Positions 43,030 through 53,157 are shown, counted from the first letter of the stretch. The stretch: DNA of 64,000 bases from Flavobacterium sp. 245 (GCF_004362055.1 NZ_SNXB01000002.1:248001-312000), one strand, 5' to 3'. The notes: generated from the letters alone by a model not told the origin. Made by a program: numbers and translations.

Positions 43030-44350
43030 TTTTTTTGATATTTTTTTTGGTTAGATTTTCACTTAATACTTCTAAAGAAACTCCTTTGGTTTCTGGCATC
43101 AGAAAAATTACGAACAGTAATTGCAGCACCATCATCAATGTAAAAATTAAGAATACTACTTCCGGGCCAATTTCTGAAAATAGCATCGGAATTAAAGATG
43201 GGATAATTGCTGCCAAAACCCAATGTACTGAACTCCCAAATGCCTGTCCAGAAGCCCGAATGTGATTTGGAAAAATTTCGGAAATAAAAACCCAGATAAC
43301 TGCCCCTTGGCCAATGGCGTGAGAAGCAATAAATAAGAAAAGGAAAATAGGTACAGATAAGCCTCCCCAATTGAAATAAAAGGCAGCAGAAACCAATCCT
43401 AAAGAAATAATATATCCCACAGAACCAATGTACATTAACAACTTTCTTCCTAATTTGTCAATTAATGCTACGCCGATTAAAGTGAATATAAGATTCGTAA
43501 TTCCGATTCCGATACTACTTAATAAAGCTGTATTTTGTCCTAAACCTGCTTCTTCAAAAATTCTTGGCGCATAATATAAAAAGGCATTGATTCCCGAAAA
43601 TTGGTTAAAGAATGCAATTAAAAAAGCCAATACTAACGGAAAACGGTATTTCTTCATGAAGATATTTTCATGTTTTGTAACACCATTTTCTCTGGAATCA
43701 TCCATGATGTCTTTTAGGTCAGCAGACGGATCAATTTGAAACAGAACTTTACGAGCCTCTTCATCTCGGTTTTTAGATAATAACCATCTTGGGCTCTCTG
43801 GAATTGTAAGTATAAAAAGAATGTAAATAAAAGAAGGAATAGCCTGCACTCCTATCATCCAACGCCAGGCATTTTCTCCAATATCTTTTAAAAAGTAGTT
43901 GGAGATAAATGCAATTAAAATTCCAAGTACAATATTAAACTGATACAGCGCTACTAAACGTCCGCGTTTGTCAGCCGGAGCAATTTCGGAAACATAGGCC
44001 GGCGCTGCAATAGTTGAAGCCCCAACACCCAAGCCTCCAATAAATCTGAAAGCAGCAAATACAAATGGATCATTTGCAAAAGCAGCACCAATAGCAGAAA
44101 GAAAGTATAAAATTCCTATCCAGAACAGTGTTTTTTTACGACCTATTTTATTGGTTGGAATTCCACCAAAAATGGCACCTACAACTGTTCCCCAAAGTGC
44201 CATTGCCATAACAACAGATCCATGAAAAGCATCAGATGAATGCCAAAGAAGCTGTAGCTGTTTATCAGCTCCAGAAATAACTACGGTATCAAAACCGAAT
44301 AGAAAACCTGCCAGTGCAGCAGTAACAGACCAAATCAATATCTTGTTCAT
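42992..44350 (-). CDS. Sugar-porter MFS transporter
   Basis: 452 residues with twelve membrane helices. Signatures of the sugar-porter subfamily are ADKRGRLVALYQFNIVLGIL near residue 127, PESPRWLLSKNR (PESPR), NQFSGINAFLYYAPRIF (QQ/NQxSGIN) and PETKGVSLEVL at the end. It moves a hexose, here most likely fructose, across the inner membrane with protons. As first gene of the operon it feeds the downstream fructokinase. Confidence 0.95.
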   Translation of the reverse strand: MNKILIWSVTAALAGFLFGFDTVVISGADKQLQLLWHSSDAFHGSVVMAMALWGTVVGAIFGGIPTNKIGRKKTLFWIGILYFLSAIGAAFANDPFVFAAFRFIGGLGVGASTIAAPAYVSEIAPADKRGRLVALYQFNIVLGILIAFISNYFLKDIGENAWRWMIGVQAIPSFIYILFILTIPESPRWLLSKNRDEEARKVLFQIDPSADLKDIMDDSRENGVTKHENIFMKKYRFPLVLAFLIAFFNQFSGINAFLYYAPRIFEEAGLGQNTALLSSIGIGITNLIFTLIGVALIDKLGRKLLMYIGSVGYIISLGLVSAAFYFNWGGLSVPIFLFLFIASHAIGQGAVIWVFISEIFPNHIRASGQAFGSSVHWVLAAIIPSLIPMLFSEIGPEVVFLIFTLMMVLQLLFVIFLMPETKGVSLEVLSENLTKKNIKKNEIKETSTAGIL

Positions 44351-44461
44351 TGTAGATGTATTAAAAACTTGTTGCTAAGATATCCGCAAAAAAAACAACT
44401 TATTTTTAATGATGTTACAATTTAATTCTATAAATACTGACAGTTTGATATTTAAATAACA

Positions 44462-44483
44462 AAAGCCTTATTTACAAGGCTTT
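44462..44483. terminator. Hairpin between MFS and HTCS genes
   Basis: AAAGCCTT pairs with AAGGCTTT around ATTTAC. It lies upstream of the MFS start, near the putative control region, and may shield the operon from read-through from the HTCS gene. Confidence 0.5.
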
Positions 44484-44537
44484 AGATAATTTAAAATTTA
44501 TTTACGAAAACCTTGTAGTTTCGATTTTGTTACATTA

Positions 44538-44576
44538 GGTTTAAAATTGATACCTAAATTGCATCAATTTTAAACC
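44538..44576 (-). terminator. Perfect 14-bp AT-rich inverted repeat after the HTCS gene
   Basis: GGTTTAAAATTGAT (44538-44551) and ATCAATTTTAAACC (44563-44576) are perfect inverted repeats 11 bases apart, five bases beyond the HTCS stop. A terminator is likely; a regulator site for the operon beyond it is an alternative. Confidence 0.5.
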
Positions 44577-44580
44577 AATA

Positions 44581-47319
44581 TTAAATGGAAGATTTGTATT
44601 CCTTTGGTGAAATTCCAAATTTATTCTTAAAAGCTGTAGAAAAATAGTTGGGAGAAGAGAAACCAAGTGAGTACGCAATTTCAGAAATATTCATATTATT
44701 TGACTTTAAAAGCTCTGCCGCCTTCTCCAATTTTACATTATTGATATGGTCACTTATATTAATTCCTATAATTGCTTTTACTTTTCGATACAACTGAACT
44801 CTCGAAACTCCGAGTTTATCAGCTAAATCTTCAACAGAGAATTTGGGATTTTCGACGTTTTTCTTAATGATGTCATTCATTTTGGTAATAAAGGATTGTT
44901 CCTGATTGCCAAATTTCGACTCAGGTTCAACACGATATATATTATTAGTATAGTAATAACGAAGTTTCTCTCTGTTGAAAAGCAGACTTGATATAGATTG
45001 TTTTAAAATAGACAGGCTAAAAGGCTTCGTTAGATACTGATCTACTCCACTTTGCAATCCTTTTAAAACTGATTCTTTATTGCTCTGTGCTGTTAAAATA
45101 ATAATAGGAATATGTGACGAACGCAAATCTTTTTTCAATTCTTTACTGATTTCGTAACCGTCTTTATCTACCAAATTAATGTCACAAATGATAATATCAG
45201 GAACAATTTCCATTGCTTTTTCAATAGCATCGCTTCCGTCAGAAGTATAAATGACATATTCATTAGATAATTTAGCTTTTAAAAATGAAACCAAATCTAT
45301 ATTGTCTTCTATAACCAGAAGTGTATGTTTTTCAGATTCAGAAATTACATTTTTCTCATTCAAATCAGATTCTATATCAAGATTATCTGTAATTAAACTT
45401 GGTGTTTCATTTAGTTTTTCAGCTTTATTTATAATTTCAGAAGGCTGTAAATGGCTTACTCCTTTCAATAAGGTAATTAAGAATTCGCTTCCCTGTTTTG
45501 ATTTCAATTCTATCGTTCCCCGATGTAAGAGCACAAACTCTTTTGAGAGATGAAGTCCAATTCCCGAACTGTTTTTATTATTATTTGAAGCCCTGAAAAA
45601 AGGATTAAAAACATTAGATAATTCATTTTCGGGTATTCCGATTCCAGAATCTTTAAAACTGATTTTAACTGTATTATCTTGATTGTCGATAATTGAAATG
45701 CTGATTTTTCCGTTATCGGGTGTAAATTTAAAGGCATTAGAAAGCAAATTGAAATACACTTTATCCATCAATCCTCTATCGATAAACAATTCCAAGTTTT
45801 TATTTTTGCAAGTAAGCTGAAAATCAATATTTCTTCGGGCAGCTTCGCCTTTAAAATTAGCCATGACTTCATTTGTGAAATCGTAAATTTTTGTATTGGA
45901 AGCTCTAAGTGCAAATTTTTGTTCTTCAATCTTCCTGAAATCCAACAATTGATTTATTAATCTGAGCAATCGATTTGAGTTTTTATGAATTAGTTTTACT
46001 TCGTCAATCAGTGCTGTACCTTTAATTTTTTCATTTTCAATCAACGACTCTACATAACTCATAATAAGCGTTATGGGTGTTTTAAATTCATGCGAAAGTC
46101 CAGTAAAGAAATTCAATTTTGCGTCGTTGCTTCTTTGAGCAATTTGAGCCATTTCCTGAATTTCATTATTCTGATCAATTACGGTTTGATTAATTCTTTC
46201 AAGCTGTTTTTTCTTTCTTGAAATAGAAATAGTTGAATAAATACTATAAATCGTCAAACTCAAAATAATCACTAAGAAAAAACTCAGCAACCGAACCAAG
46301 TTATTCTGCGAAGCATATTCTCTTTCCTGAACCTTTATCGCTCCCTGTTGTGACTCAATAACTGTTTGCTGTTGATCGACTTTATCCATTTGATTTTCGA
46401 TAATTTCAGCATTATTCTTATCTATTACAATTGTATTTAGAATATTATTTTTTGCAATTGCTTCTTTATTGTACATTTTTAAAGCCAATTTCAACGCTTC
46501 ATTTCCTCCTGTCGGATATAGTATTGTACCGTCTAAAACTCCGCTTTTTACCAATTCTATCCCCCCATTTACTGTATTGAGTCCGTCAACACCAATAAAT
46601 TTGATTTTCTTTTCTAAACCAACAGTTTTGGCAGTTTCCCAGGCACTTAAAGCCATACGATCATTATGAGCAAAAATATATTCGATGTCATGATTTTGTA
46701 AAAGAATTGCTTTTAAAGGCACTTTGACTGACTCTTTTTCCCAATCGCCATTTATAGTGTTTTCGATCTTAAAACGCTTATTTTCTTTGATAATCTGATC
46801 AAATCCAAGACTACGTTCATATGCTGGTGAAGAACCGTTTGCTCCTGTTATTTCAATGATTTTGCCAGAACCTTTACTGTGAGAGATAATATATCGGGCA
46901 GCAATTCTGCCAATTTCGATATTATCAGCTCCAAGATAAGCAGTATAGCTTTCTCCCTCAATTTTTCGATCTACAACAAGAACAGGAATTCCTGCCTTTA
47001 TTGATTTTTCTACAACTGCAGTCAAAGGTTTAGATTGAATTGGAGAGACAATAATAACATCAACTTTATTAGATATGAATCTTTCAATATCTTCTATCTG
47101 TTTCTCGATATTATTATTGGCGTCTTTTATAGTTAAATCGACCTCAGGCCTTAATGAAGCTTCAATTTTCATTGAGCTGTTCATTTGTTTACGCCAATCA
47201 TCTGTAGTCATAGCCTGAGAAAATCCAACTTTTATTTTATCGCTCAGTTTTTGTTTGCAGGAAATTAAAGTTAATGATGCTAAAAAAAGCAGCAAAATAT
47301 ATTTTACAGTTTGATACAT
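44581..47319 (-). CDS. Hybrid two-component regulator with periplasmic sugar-binding sensor
   Basis: 912 residues, the full HTCS layout in one chain. A lipoprotein-like N-terminal signal (LASLTLISCKQ) is followed by a LacI/ribose-binding type sensor at ~30-310 (IKVGFSQAMTTDDW, IDGLNTVNGGIELVKSGVLD). A membrane helix lies near 345-362. The HisKA phospho-site is in GLSHEFKTPITLI, the HATPase in NLLSNAFKFTPDNGK and SGIGLHLSKEF, a receiver with Asp in IIICDINLVDKDG, and an AraC domain at the end. Fructose-sensing HTCS proteins of this architecture control fructan loci in Bacteroides, which fits its position next to this operon. Confidence 0.95.
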   Translation of the reverse strand: MYQTVKYILLLFLASLTLISCKQKLSDKIKVGFSQAMTTDDWRKQMNSSMKIEASLRPEVDLTIKDANNNIEKQIEDIERFISNKVDVIIVSPIQSKPLTAVVEKSIKAGIPVLVVDRKIEGESYTAYLGADNIEIGRIAARYIISHSKGSGKIIEITGANGSSPAYERSLGFDQIIKENKRFKIENTINGDWEKESVKVPLKAILLQNHDIEYIFAHNDRMALSAWETAKTVGLEKKIKFIGVDGLNTVNGGIELVKSGVLDGTILYPTGGNEALKLALKMYNKEAIAKNNILNTIVIDKNNAEIIENQMDKVDQQQTVIESQQGAIKVQEREYASQNNLVRLLSFFLVIILSLTIYSIYSTISISRKKKQLERINQTVIDQNNEIQEMAQIAQRSNDAKLNFFTGLSHEFKTPITLIMSYVESLIENEKIKGTALIDEVKLIHKNSNRLLRLINQLLDFRKIEEQKFALRASNTKIYDFTNEVMANFKGEAARRNIDFQLTCKNKNLELFIDRGLMDKVYFNLLSNAFKFTPDNGKISISIIDNQDNTVKISFKDSGIGIPENELSNVFNPFFRASNNNKNSSGIGLHLSKEFVLLHRGTIELKSKQGSEFLITLLKGVSHLQPSEIINKAEKLNETPSLITDNLDIESDLNEKNVISESEKHTLLVIEDNIDLVSFLKAKLSNEYVIYTSDGSDAIEKAMEIVPDIIICDINLVDKDGYEISKELKKDLRSSHIPIIILTAQSNKESVLKGLQSGVDQYLTKPFSLSILKQSISSLLFNREKLRYYYTNNIYRVEPESKFGNQEQSFITKMNDIIKKNVENPKFSVEDLADKLGVSRVQLYRKVKAIIGINISDHINNVKLEKAAELLKSNNMNISEIAYSLGFSSPNYFSTAFKNKFGISPKEYKSSI

Positions 47320-47656
47320 GAAATTATAAGTTTATGTAAATGAAAGTGACTTTCGAAAATACCTTCTTAAACCAGTAACTTGCCAAAATAATTAGGAAGG
47401 ATTATTTTGTTATGACAAGTAAGAAGTGTGTATATGATTGTAAAGATAAAATTAAACTTTTAAGTTTTAACAATGACACCTCATAATTTTCTCATTATTA
47501 TAATCAACAAATTTTCTTTGCCAACATTTCAGTAAAGTTCAATGTAAAATCGTGGTAACAGGGTTTTGGAGTTCCCTCCAAAAGTGGCACAGAAATCTAA
47601 GGCGGTTTTGTAAAAAAGAAGCTCACATAAAAACTATTAAATTGAATAATTCCGCT
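47320..47656. other. Gene-free interval with degenerate repeat
   Basis: No gene. 47540-47620 contains AAAATCGTGGTAACAGGGTT, TTCCCTCCAAAAGTGGCACA and TCTAAGGCGGTTTTG, a weak relative of the block at 21720-21830. The next gap, 48329-48622, has nothing recognisable. Confidence 0.35.
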
Positions 47657-48328
47657 TTAATCAAAAATTATGGTTGAATCTCCTTTTCCCATGATAACTT
47701 TACTTGTCAGACCGATAAATATTCCATGTCCAACAATTCCATTAATATCATTTAACTTTTTAGATAAAGAAGCAGGATCAGAAATGATGCCAAAATCAGC
47801 ATCTATAATATTGTTTGCCTGATCTGTTTTAAATGGTCTATCTCCTGCCATCCTAATTTTTCCAATACCATTTAATATTTTAATTTGACTTAAAATATAA
47901 TTTGAAGCAAATGGAATTACTTCAATTGGGACTTTGAATTTTCCTATTTGTTTTACTTCTTTTGATGAATCCACTATTATAATTTCTTGTTTTGTTAATG
48001 AGGCTACAATTTTTTCTCTAAGCAATGCACCCCCACCGCCTTTGATTAAAATTAAGTCAGAGGTAAATTCATCTGCTCCATCAATTGTAATATCTATTGA
48101 ATTTATCAAATTAATATCAATCAAAGGAATATTTAAAGCCTCAGCAAGTTCTTTAGTTTTATTAGAAGTTGGTACCGCTTTTATTTTTAGGCCATTGCTG
48201 ACAAGTTTTGCAATTTCTCTTATTGCATAAACAGAGCTTGAACCTGTACCTAATCCCACAATCATATTATCAGTTAGTAATTTAACTGCTTCTTTTGCCG
48301 CAAGCTTTTTTTCTTGTTCTAAATTCAT
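47657..48328 (-). CDS. rpiA: Ribose-5-phosphate isomerase A
   Basis: 223 residues. Motifs VGLGTGSSSVYAIREI, TIDGADEFTSDLILIKGGGG AL (parts) and KVIMGKGDSTIIF are typical of RpiA, with the catalytic Asp and Lys in DGADE and KGGGGALLREKI. It interconverts ribose-5-phosphate and ribulose-5-phosphate in the pentose-phosphate pathway. It lies 328 bases from the HTCS gene with no sign of co-transcription. Confidence 0.95.
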   Translation of the reverse strand: MNLEQEKKLAAKEAVKLLTDNMIVGLGTGSSSVYAIREIAKLVSNGLKIKAVPTSNKTKELAEALNIPLIDINLINSIDITIDGADEFTSDLILIKGGGGALLREKIVASLTKQEIIIVDSSKEVKQIGKFKVPIEVIPFASNYILSQIKILNGIGKIRMAGDRPFKTDQANNIIDADFGIISDPASLSKKLNDINGIVGHGIFIGLTSKVIMGKGDSTIIFD

Positions 48329-48622
48329 GTTTTATAAAATTTGTGAATCTTCAATTAAAAGTAATAGTAAATTCTATTACAAATTTATTTTTTTTAATAA
48401 ATTCTGTTCTTATACAATACACTAATATTAATTTATGTTTCCAATTTGTCATTAAAAAATACTGGAGTTTTTTAACGTAAAAACTACTTAAAAGGACACC
48501 TTCTTCATTTCAACGATTCATTTTGCCTGTTTACCTAAAATCATACTTTTTAAAGAAGTTTTCTAAAGACCTTTACATAAGAAAACAAAGCATTACTGCT
48601 TATAACTTAAAAACTTGAAATT

Positions 48623-49096
48623 ATGAAAGCAACCATTGGTATTACAGAAAAAAACACAAACGCTGTTTCTAATGAATTAGCAAAACTGTTAGCAGATGAA
48701 TTTGTACTTTACACCAAAACCAGAAATGCACACTGGAATGTTACAGGCGATAATTTTCATGCGAATCACATTTTCTTTGAAAATCATTACAAACAACTAG
48801 ATGAAATCATTGACAGCGTTGCTGAACGTATGCGCAAAATTGGTCACTACGCACCAGCAACCTTAAAGTCCTATCTTGAATTGACGCATCTTACAGAATA
48901 CAGTGAAAGAACAAACGATGGTTTAGGATTTATGAAAGATCTATTGCAAGACCATGAAAGCATCATTGAATTTATTCGTGGCAACATTACTCCTTTTGCC
49001 GATGATTACAAAGATTATGGTTCAAGCGATTTTATTACTGGTTTAATAGAAATTCATGAAGAAATGGCATGGATGATACGCTCTTACTTTAGATAA
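48623..49096 (+). CDS. Dps-family DNA-binding / ferritin-like protein
   Basis: 157 residues. The ferroxidase-centre pattern is intact: NAHWNVTGDNFHANHIFFEN followed by HYKQLDEIIDSVAERMRKIG. The four-helix layout and length match Dps. It stores iron as ferric oxide and protects DNA against peroxide, forming dodecamers in the cytoplasm. It stands alone, 46 bases upstream of the LytTR regulator, on the same strand, opening a stress-related gene run. Confidence 0.95.
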   Translation: MKATIGITEKNTNAVSNELAKLLADEFVLYTKTRNAHWNVTGDNFHANHIFFENHYKQLDEIIDSVAERMRKIGHYAPATLKSYLELTHLTEYSERTNDGLGFMKDLLQDHESIIEFIRGNITPFADDYKDYGSSDFITGLIEIHEEMAWMIRSYFR

Positions 49097-49142
49097 AATA
49101 ACAAGGAATAAGTATATTTGTCTAAACCAAAAACCAAATACC

Positions 49143-49838
49143 ATGAAAGCGTTAATTGTTGATGACAATGATATTGCAAGAACTACTTTATCTCATTTGG
49201 CAAAACAAATTCCGAATCTTACTGTTGTAAATGAATATTCTAACGCCATTGAAGCGTATCATCATTTACAGGAAAATCAGGTAGATTTAATTTTTTTGGA
49301 TATTGAAATGCCTGAGATGACAGGAATTGAGCTGACAAAAAATCTCGCAGGGAAAGATATCATCATCATTTTTACCTCTTCTAAAAAAGAATATGCGCTG
49401 GAGGCATTTGAATTGAATATCGCAGATTATATTCTAAAACCAGTTACTCCTGCCCGATTTTTACAGGCAGTAAGTAAAGCGCAGTCTATAATTGAAAGCC
49501 GAAAAGAAAATGTGCAATTTGGCAAAGAAGAATTCTTATTCGTCAGAGATTCGAATATTACAAGACGCTTAAAACTGGATGATATTTTTTATGCAGAAGC
49601 AATGGGCGATTATGTAAAGTTTTATACTAAAGAAAAAATGTTTGCCATCCACGGTAAAATGAAAACTGCTGAAGAACGACTGCCAAAAGATGATTTCATT
49701 AGAGTACATCGTTCCTATATCGTTTCTATTGGTAAAATCGATACTTTACAAGATGGCGGTATTATGATTAATAAAAAATTTATTCCTGTTGCAGATGCCT
49801 ACAGAAAAGCACTTAACACAAGAATGAATGTATTTTAA
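49143..49838 (+). CDS. LytTR-family response regulator
   Basis: 231 residues. A receiver domain (VDLIFLDIEMPEMTGIELTK, phospho-Asp about residue 55) is followed by a LytTR DNA-binding domain (FLFVRDSNITRRLKLDDIFY, RVHRSYIVSIGKID). It acts as a transcription factor phosphorylated by a sensor kinase. The hybrid kinase gene begins 82 bases downstream on the same strand, so the two may form one system. Confidence 0.94.
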   Translation: MKALIVDDNDIARTTLSHLAKQIPNLTVVNEYSNAIEAYHHLQENQVDLIFLDIEMPEMTGIELTKNLAGKDIIIIFTSSKKEYALEAFELNIADYILKPVTPARFLQAVSKAQSIIESRKENVQFGKEEFLFVRDSNITRRLKLDDIFYAEAMGDYVKFYTKEKMFAIHGKMKTAEERLPKDDFIRVHRSYIVSIGKIDTLQDGGIMINKKFIPVADAYRKALNTRMNVF

Positions 49839-49920
49839 ATATCATTTTGTTTTCGATGCTGAGAAATTAGAATTCTGTCTTATTGAATTAAGATAGTACA
49901 ATTTCATATACACTTATTTT

Positions 49921-52128
49921 ATGATAAATACGTCTACCGTAATGGGTAACAAACGCTTTAGTTATTTTATAATTAGCAGTTTTATTTTATGCAGTATATT
50001 ATTGATTGCTGTACAAATTAATTCGGCTCAAAATACTAAAGAACTCATACGAAATAATAATACCCTTTTAAACGAATTGCGTTCCAGCAATCATTTAAGA
50101 GAAATTGACCGCGATATTTTGGGTGTCGAAAGCAGAATTCGAGCTTCGATCGCTACTAATGACACTACACATTTAGAAGGAATCGATCAAAAGATCAGGC
50201 AGATTAGAAATTTTCTCGATTCCCTTTCTGTGGATAATGCCGATCCTGAAGAGGAAAAGTTAATACAAAGACTCAGAGTTTTGGCTCAGGATAAAATGGT
50301 CACAAAAGGAAAACTCCTGCATCGTTTTGATTCTTTAGGAAATATGGATGATGATAGCTCAATTGCTAATCCTAGAGCCAGAATAATTTCTAATGAGATT
50401 ACCGATATTACAGCAAAGATTTACCATAAGCGTCAATTGCGCATGGTAGAGTTGCGAAATCTAAGTGTGGAAATGGGTCAAAGAGCAAAACTTTACGACA
50501 TCTCCTTATTAGTTTTACTAGTTTTGAGTGGTGCCGTTATAGGGTATCATATTATGCGCCAATTTAGAAGACAACATTTTCTGATTAAAGAATTGGATAT
50601 TGCAGAAAAAAAAGCATCGATCGCCGCTCAGACCAAAGAAAATTTTCTGGCTAATATGAGTCATGAAATCAGAACGCCGCTTAGTGGTATTTTAGGTTTC
50701 ACCAATTTATTACAAAAAAGGCCTTTGGATGAAACTTCCGCAGAATTTGTGAATTCTATTCAGCGTTCGGGCGAAAATTTAATGACCATTATTAATGACA
50801 TACTCGATTTATCTAAAATTGAGGCTGGAATGATGCGTATTACGCCTGGAATATTCAGCATCAACGGATTATTGGATTCGGTTGAAACGCTTTTTTCAGA
50901 ACGTGTAAAAGAAAAAAAATTAACCATCTCCAGTAAAGTCGATACTTCGATCCCTGATACTTTAATTGGTGATGCCACGAGATTAACTCAAATATTAGTA
51001 AACCTCATTGGAAATGCCATAAAATTTACCCATCAGGGATCTGTAAACATTGAGGTCCATAACAAACTACAACATGAAGACAAGATCATTGTAGGCTTTA
51101 AAATTACGGACACGGGAATTGGAATTGATAAAGAAAAGCTAAATGAAGTCTTTGAAAGATTCAATCAAGGTGAAGACTCCACAACTCGAAATTACGGTGG
51201 GACTGGCCTAGGATTATCAATAGTAAAAAAACTGATTTTATTGCAAAACGGTGATATTGAAGTAAAAAGTGAACAAGGAAAAGGAACAACCTTTAGCTTT
51301 TATATTCCGTATGATATTGCTAAAGAACAGCTCAATTCTAAACCTATTGCCAATATTAACCACTTTAAAGATATCTCAAATACCGCTTTGAGAGTTTTAG
51401 TTGTAGATGACAACGCGATCAATCAAAGTTTAATGAAACATTTGCTTTCTCAATGGAATGTTGATTTTGAAATGGCTTCTAACGGTTTGGAAGCAGTAGA
51501 ATATTTAAGCAAAAAAGATTGTGATCTTGTATTAATGGATTTACAGATGCCTCAAATGGATGGATATACGGCTGTTCAGCAAATTAGAGAAATCTTAAAA
51601 CTAGATATTCCCATAATTGCCATGACGGCACATGCCCTGCCTGGCGAAAGAGAAAGATGTTTGAGCCGAGGAATGAACGAATACATTTCAAAACCTATAA
51701 AAGAGGAAGAACTTTTTAAACTGATTGCTGCTTTTGGACTGAAAGAATCAAATTCCGAAGAAACAAACGTTATACAATCTGATCCTGTTTTTCAACATAT
51801 TGATCTTTCGTATATGCAATCTGTAAGCGCTGGCAATAAAGCGTTTGAACAAACTGTCACCAAACAGTTTATTGACAATGTGCCACTACATTTGGAACAG
51901 CTTATGACGGCTTATCAAAATCAAGATTTTAAAATGGTGAAACTTAGAGCACATGACTTACAATCAAGTGCTGCTATAATGGGACTATTGCCTCTTTTAG
52001 AAGAAAAACTTGATATTCTTGAATTGGCTACAGAACAAAATGCAACTTTACATCAAATTTTAAATGATGTCGAAAAGATTTTGAACTCGTCTCTCTTAGA
52101 AGCTAAAGTTTTTTTAGAATCACTGTGA
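49921..52128 (+). CDS. Hybrid sensor histidine kinase with receiver and Hpt domains
   Basis: 735 residues. Two membrane helices (about 16-32 and 196-212) flank a helical periplasmic sensor of CHASE3-like character (HLREIDRDILGVESRIRASI). Then HisKA with MSHEIRTPLSGILGFTNLLQ, HATPase with NLIGNAIKFTHQGS and GLGLSIVKKL, a receiver with LVLMDLQMPQMDGYTAV, and a C-terminal Hpt with KLRAHDLQSSAAIMG. A complete internal phosphorelay is therefore present. The upstream LytTR regulator is a likely output partner. Confidence 0.94.
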   Translation: MINTSTVMGNKRFSYFIISSFILCSILLIAVQINSAQNTKELIRNNNTLLNELRSSNHLREIDRDILGVESRIRASIATNDTTHLEGIDQKIRQIRNFLDSLSVDNADPEEEKLIQRLRVLAQDKMVTKGKLLHRFDSLGNMDDDSSIANPRARIISNEITDITAKIYHKRQLRMVELRNLSVEMGQRAKLYDISLLVLLVLSGAVIGYHIMRQFRRQHFLIKELDIAEKKASIAAQTKENFLANMSHEIRTPLSGILGFTNLLQKRPLDETSAEFVNSIQRSGENLMTIINDILDLSKIEAGMMRITPGIFSINGLLDSVETLFSERVKEKKLTISSKVDTSIPDTLIGDATRLTQILVNLIGNAIKFTHQGSVNIEVHNKLQHEDKIIVGFKITDTGIGIDKEKLNEVFERFNQGEDSTTRNYGGTGLGLSIVKKLILLQNGDIEVKSEQGKGTTFSFYIPYDIAKEQLNSKPIANINHFKDISNTALRVLVVDDNAINQSLMKHLLSQWNVDFEMASNGLEAVEYLSKKDCDLVLMDLQMPQMDGYTAVQQIREILKLDIPIIAMTAHALPGERERCLSRGMNEYISKPIKEEELFKLIAAFGLKESNSEETNVIQSDPVFQHIDLSYMQSVSAGNKAFEQTVTKQFIDNVPLHLEQLMTAYQNQDFKMVKLRAHDLQSSAAIMGLLPLLEEKLDILELATEQNATLHQILNDVEKILNSSLLEAKVFLESL

Positions 52129-52193
52129 AATAAATAAGACAAGAGCTCGTTTTAAATTCAAGAAAAACCATCTTACTATATATTATTCAATTG

Positions 52194-52222
52194 AAAGACT
52201 GTCTGTAAAAGGCGGTCTTTTT
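52194..52222 (+). terminator. Terminator of the kinase gene
   Basis: AAAGACTG pairs with CGGTCTTT (one G-T) and is followed by TTTT. Confidence 0.65.
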
Positions 52223-52305
52223 TGTTTTTTTTCATTTTAAAATATAGCTGTATAAAATGCCCATTTAAATAATCATACATTAATGATTGCAGGCGTAATT
52301 ATCGT

Positions 52306-52408
52306 TGTGTCCCAGTGGTTGAAACCACTGGCTATGTTTACCCATATTGAGATGATTTTTCGTTCCAATTTTAAAACATAGCCCGAGGTTTCAACCTCGG
52401 GAAACGTA
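52306..52408. repeat. REP-like composite palindrome
   Basis: Two perfect 20-bp palindromes (CCAGTGGTTGAAACCACTGG at 52312 and CCCGAGGTTTCAACCTCGGG at 52382) are joined by the paired arms CTATGTTT (52332) and AAACATAG (52374). It has the form of a repetitive extragenic palindrome unit. The rest of 52129-52549 carries only the terminator. Confidence 0.7.
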
Positions 52409-52549
52409 TTAAATACAGATCTATGATAACAACAAACGATTGATTTCGCTCTTTAAACGAGTGTTTTTGCCCATTCGATGAATAGTGGAATGCTACACGA
52501 ATGTAAGGCGGTAAATTTACTTCAGTTAAACATTTAAAACCAAGAAATC

Positions 52550-53107
52550 ATGGAAATCATCCAAACCAAAGAAAACGCATTATCACATTCAGCAGTAACT
52601 GCAGTTATTAATGCTCCAATTGAAAAAGTAAATATTGCAGACTGGCTTTTAAATCTTCCTGATGCAGAATACCAACGTTGTTCCACTCAGCATATTGGTG
52701 CAGGAATTACCAGCACCTATGAAGGCGAACCTATGTCTATTAATGTAGAAACAATTGGCGATGCTTTAATGGTACAGCATTATGTGGCAACAGTTCATCG
52801 TCCAGATTATTGCCGTATGCTGTCTATCTCAGATTCTATTACTAAAAACGGACGTACTAAAGTTCAGGTTTTATGGGAACTTAAAGTAACCAAAATTGAT
52901 GAAAATACTTGCCTTTACACCAATGAGATTCATGCAACTGCAACACCAGAAATGTTTGAATACTTAAAAGAACATGGAGTAGATCTAGCTGGCGCTGCTG
53001 CTTCAAGACAAGCTGCTTCTGATGCACACAATCATGAGGAAACTCCTAACTTTGCTAAAAGCATAGAAAACAAAGCATTAACTGGAAAATACAATCAGCC
53101 TTTTTAA
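52550..53107 (+). CDS. Conserved hypothetical protein, SRPBCC-like
   Basis: 185 residues. I recognise no named family with certainty. The layout HSAVTAVINAPIEKVNIADW ... GAGITSTYEGEPMSINVETI ... GRTKVQVLWELKVTKIDENT has the alternating strands of a START/SRPBCC ligand-binding domain. A helical C-terminus EYLKEHGVDLAGAAASRQAA completes it. It has no signal peptide. It heads a plus-strand run and is closed by a terminator after the stop. The function is unknown. Confidence 0.7.
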   Translation: MEIIQTKENALSHSAVTAVINAPIEKVNIADWLLNLPDAEYQRCSTQHIGAGITSTYEGEPMSINVETIGDALMVQHYVATVHRPDYCRMLSISDSITKNGRTKVQVLWELKVTKIDENTCLYTNEIHATATPEMFEYLKEHGVDLAGAAASRQAASDAHNHEETPNFAKSIENKALTGKYNQPF

Positions 53108-53120
53108 TAGTATAGAAATC

Positions 53121-53150
53121 GAGCGCACCAATGTGCGCTCTTATTATTTT
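53121..53150 (+). terminator. Rho-independent terminator
   Basis: GAGCGCAC pairs with GTGCGCTC around CAAT and is followed by TTATTATTTT, directly after the stop at 53107. An upstream ATG of the next frame (53131) falls inside this hairpin. Confidence 0.85.
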
Positions 53151-53157
53151 GAGTATT

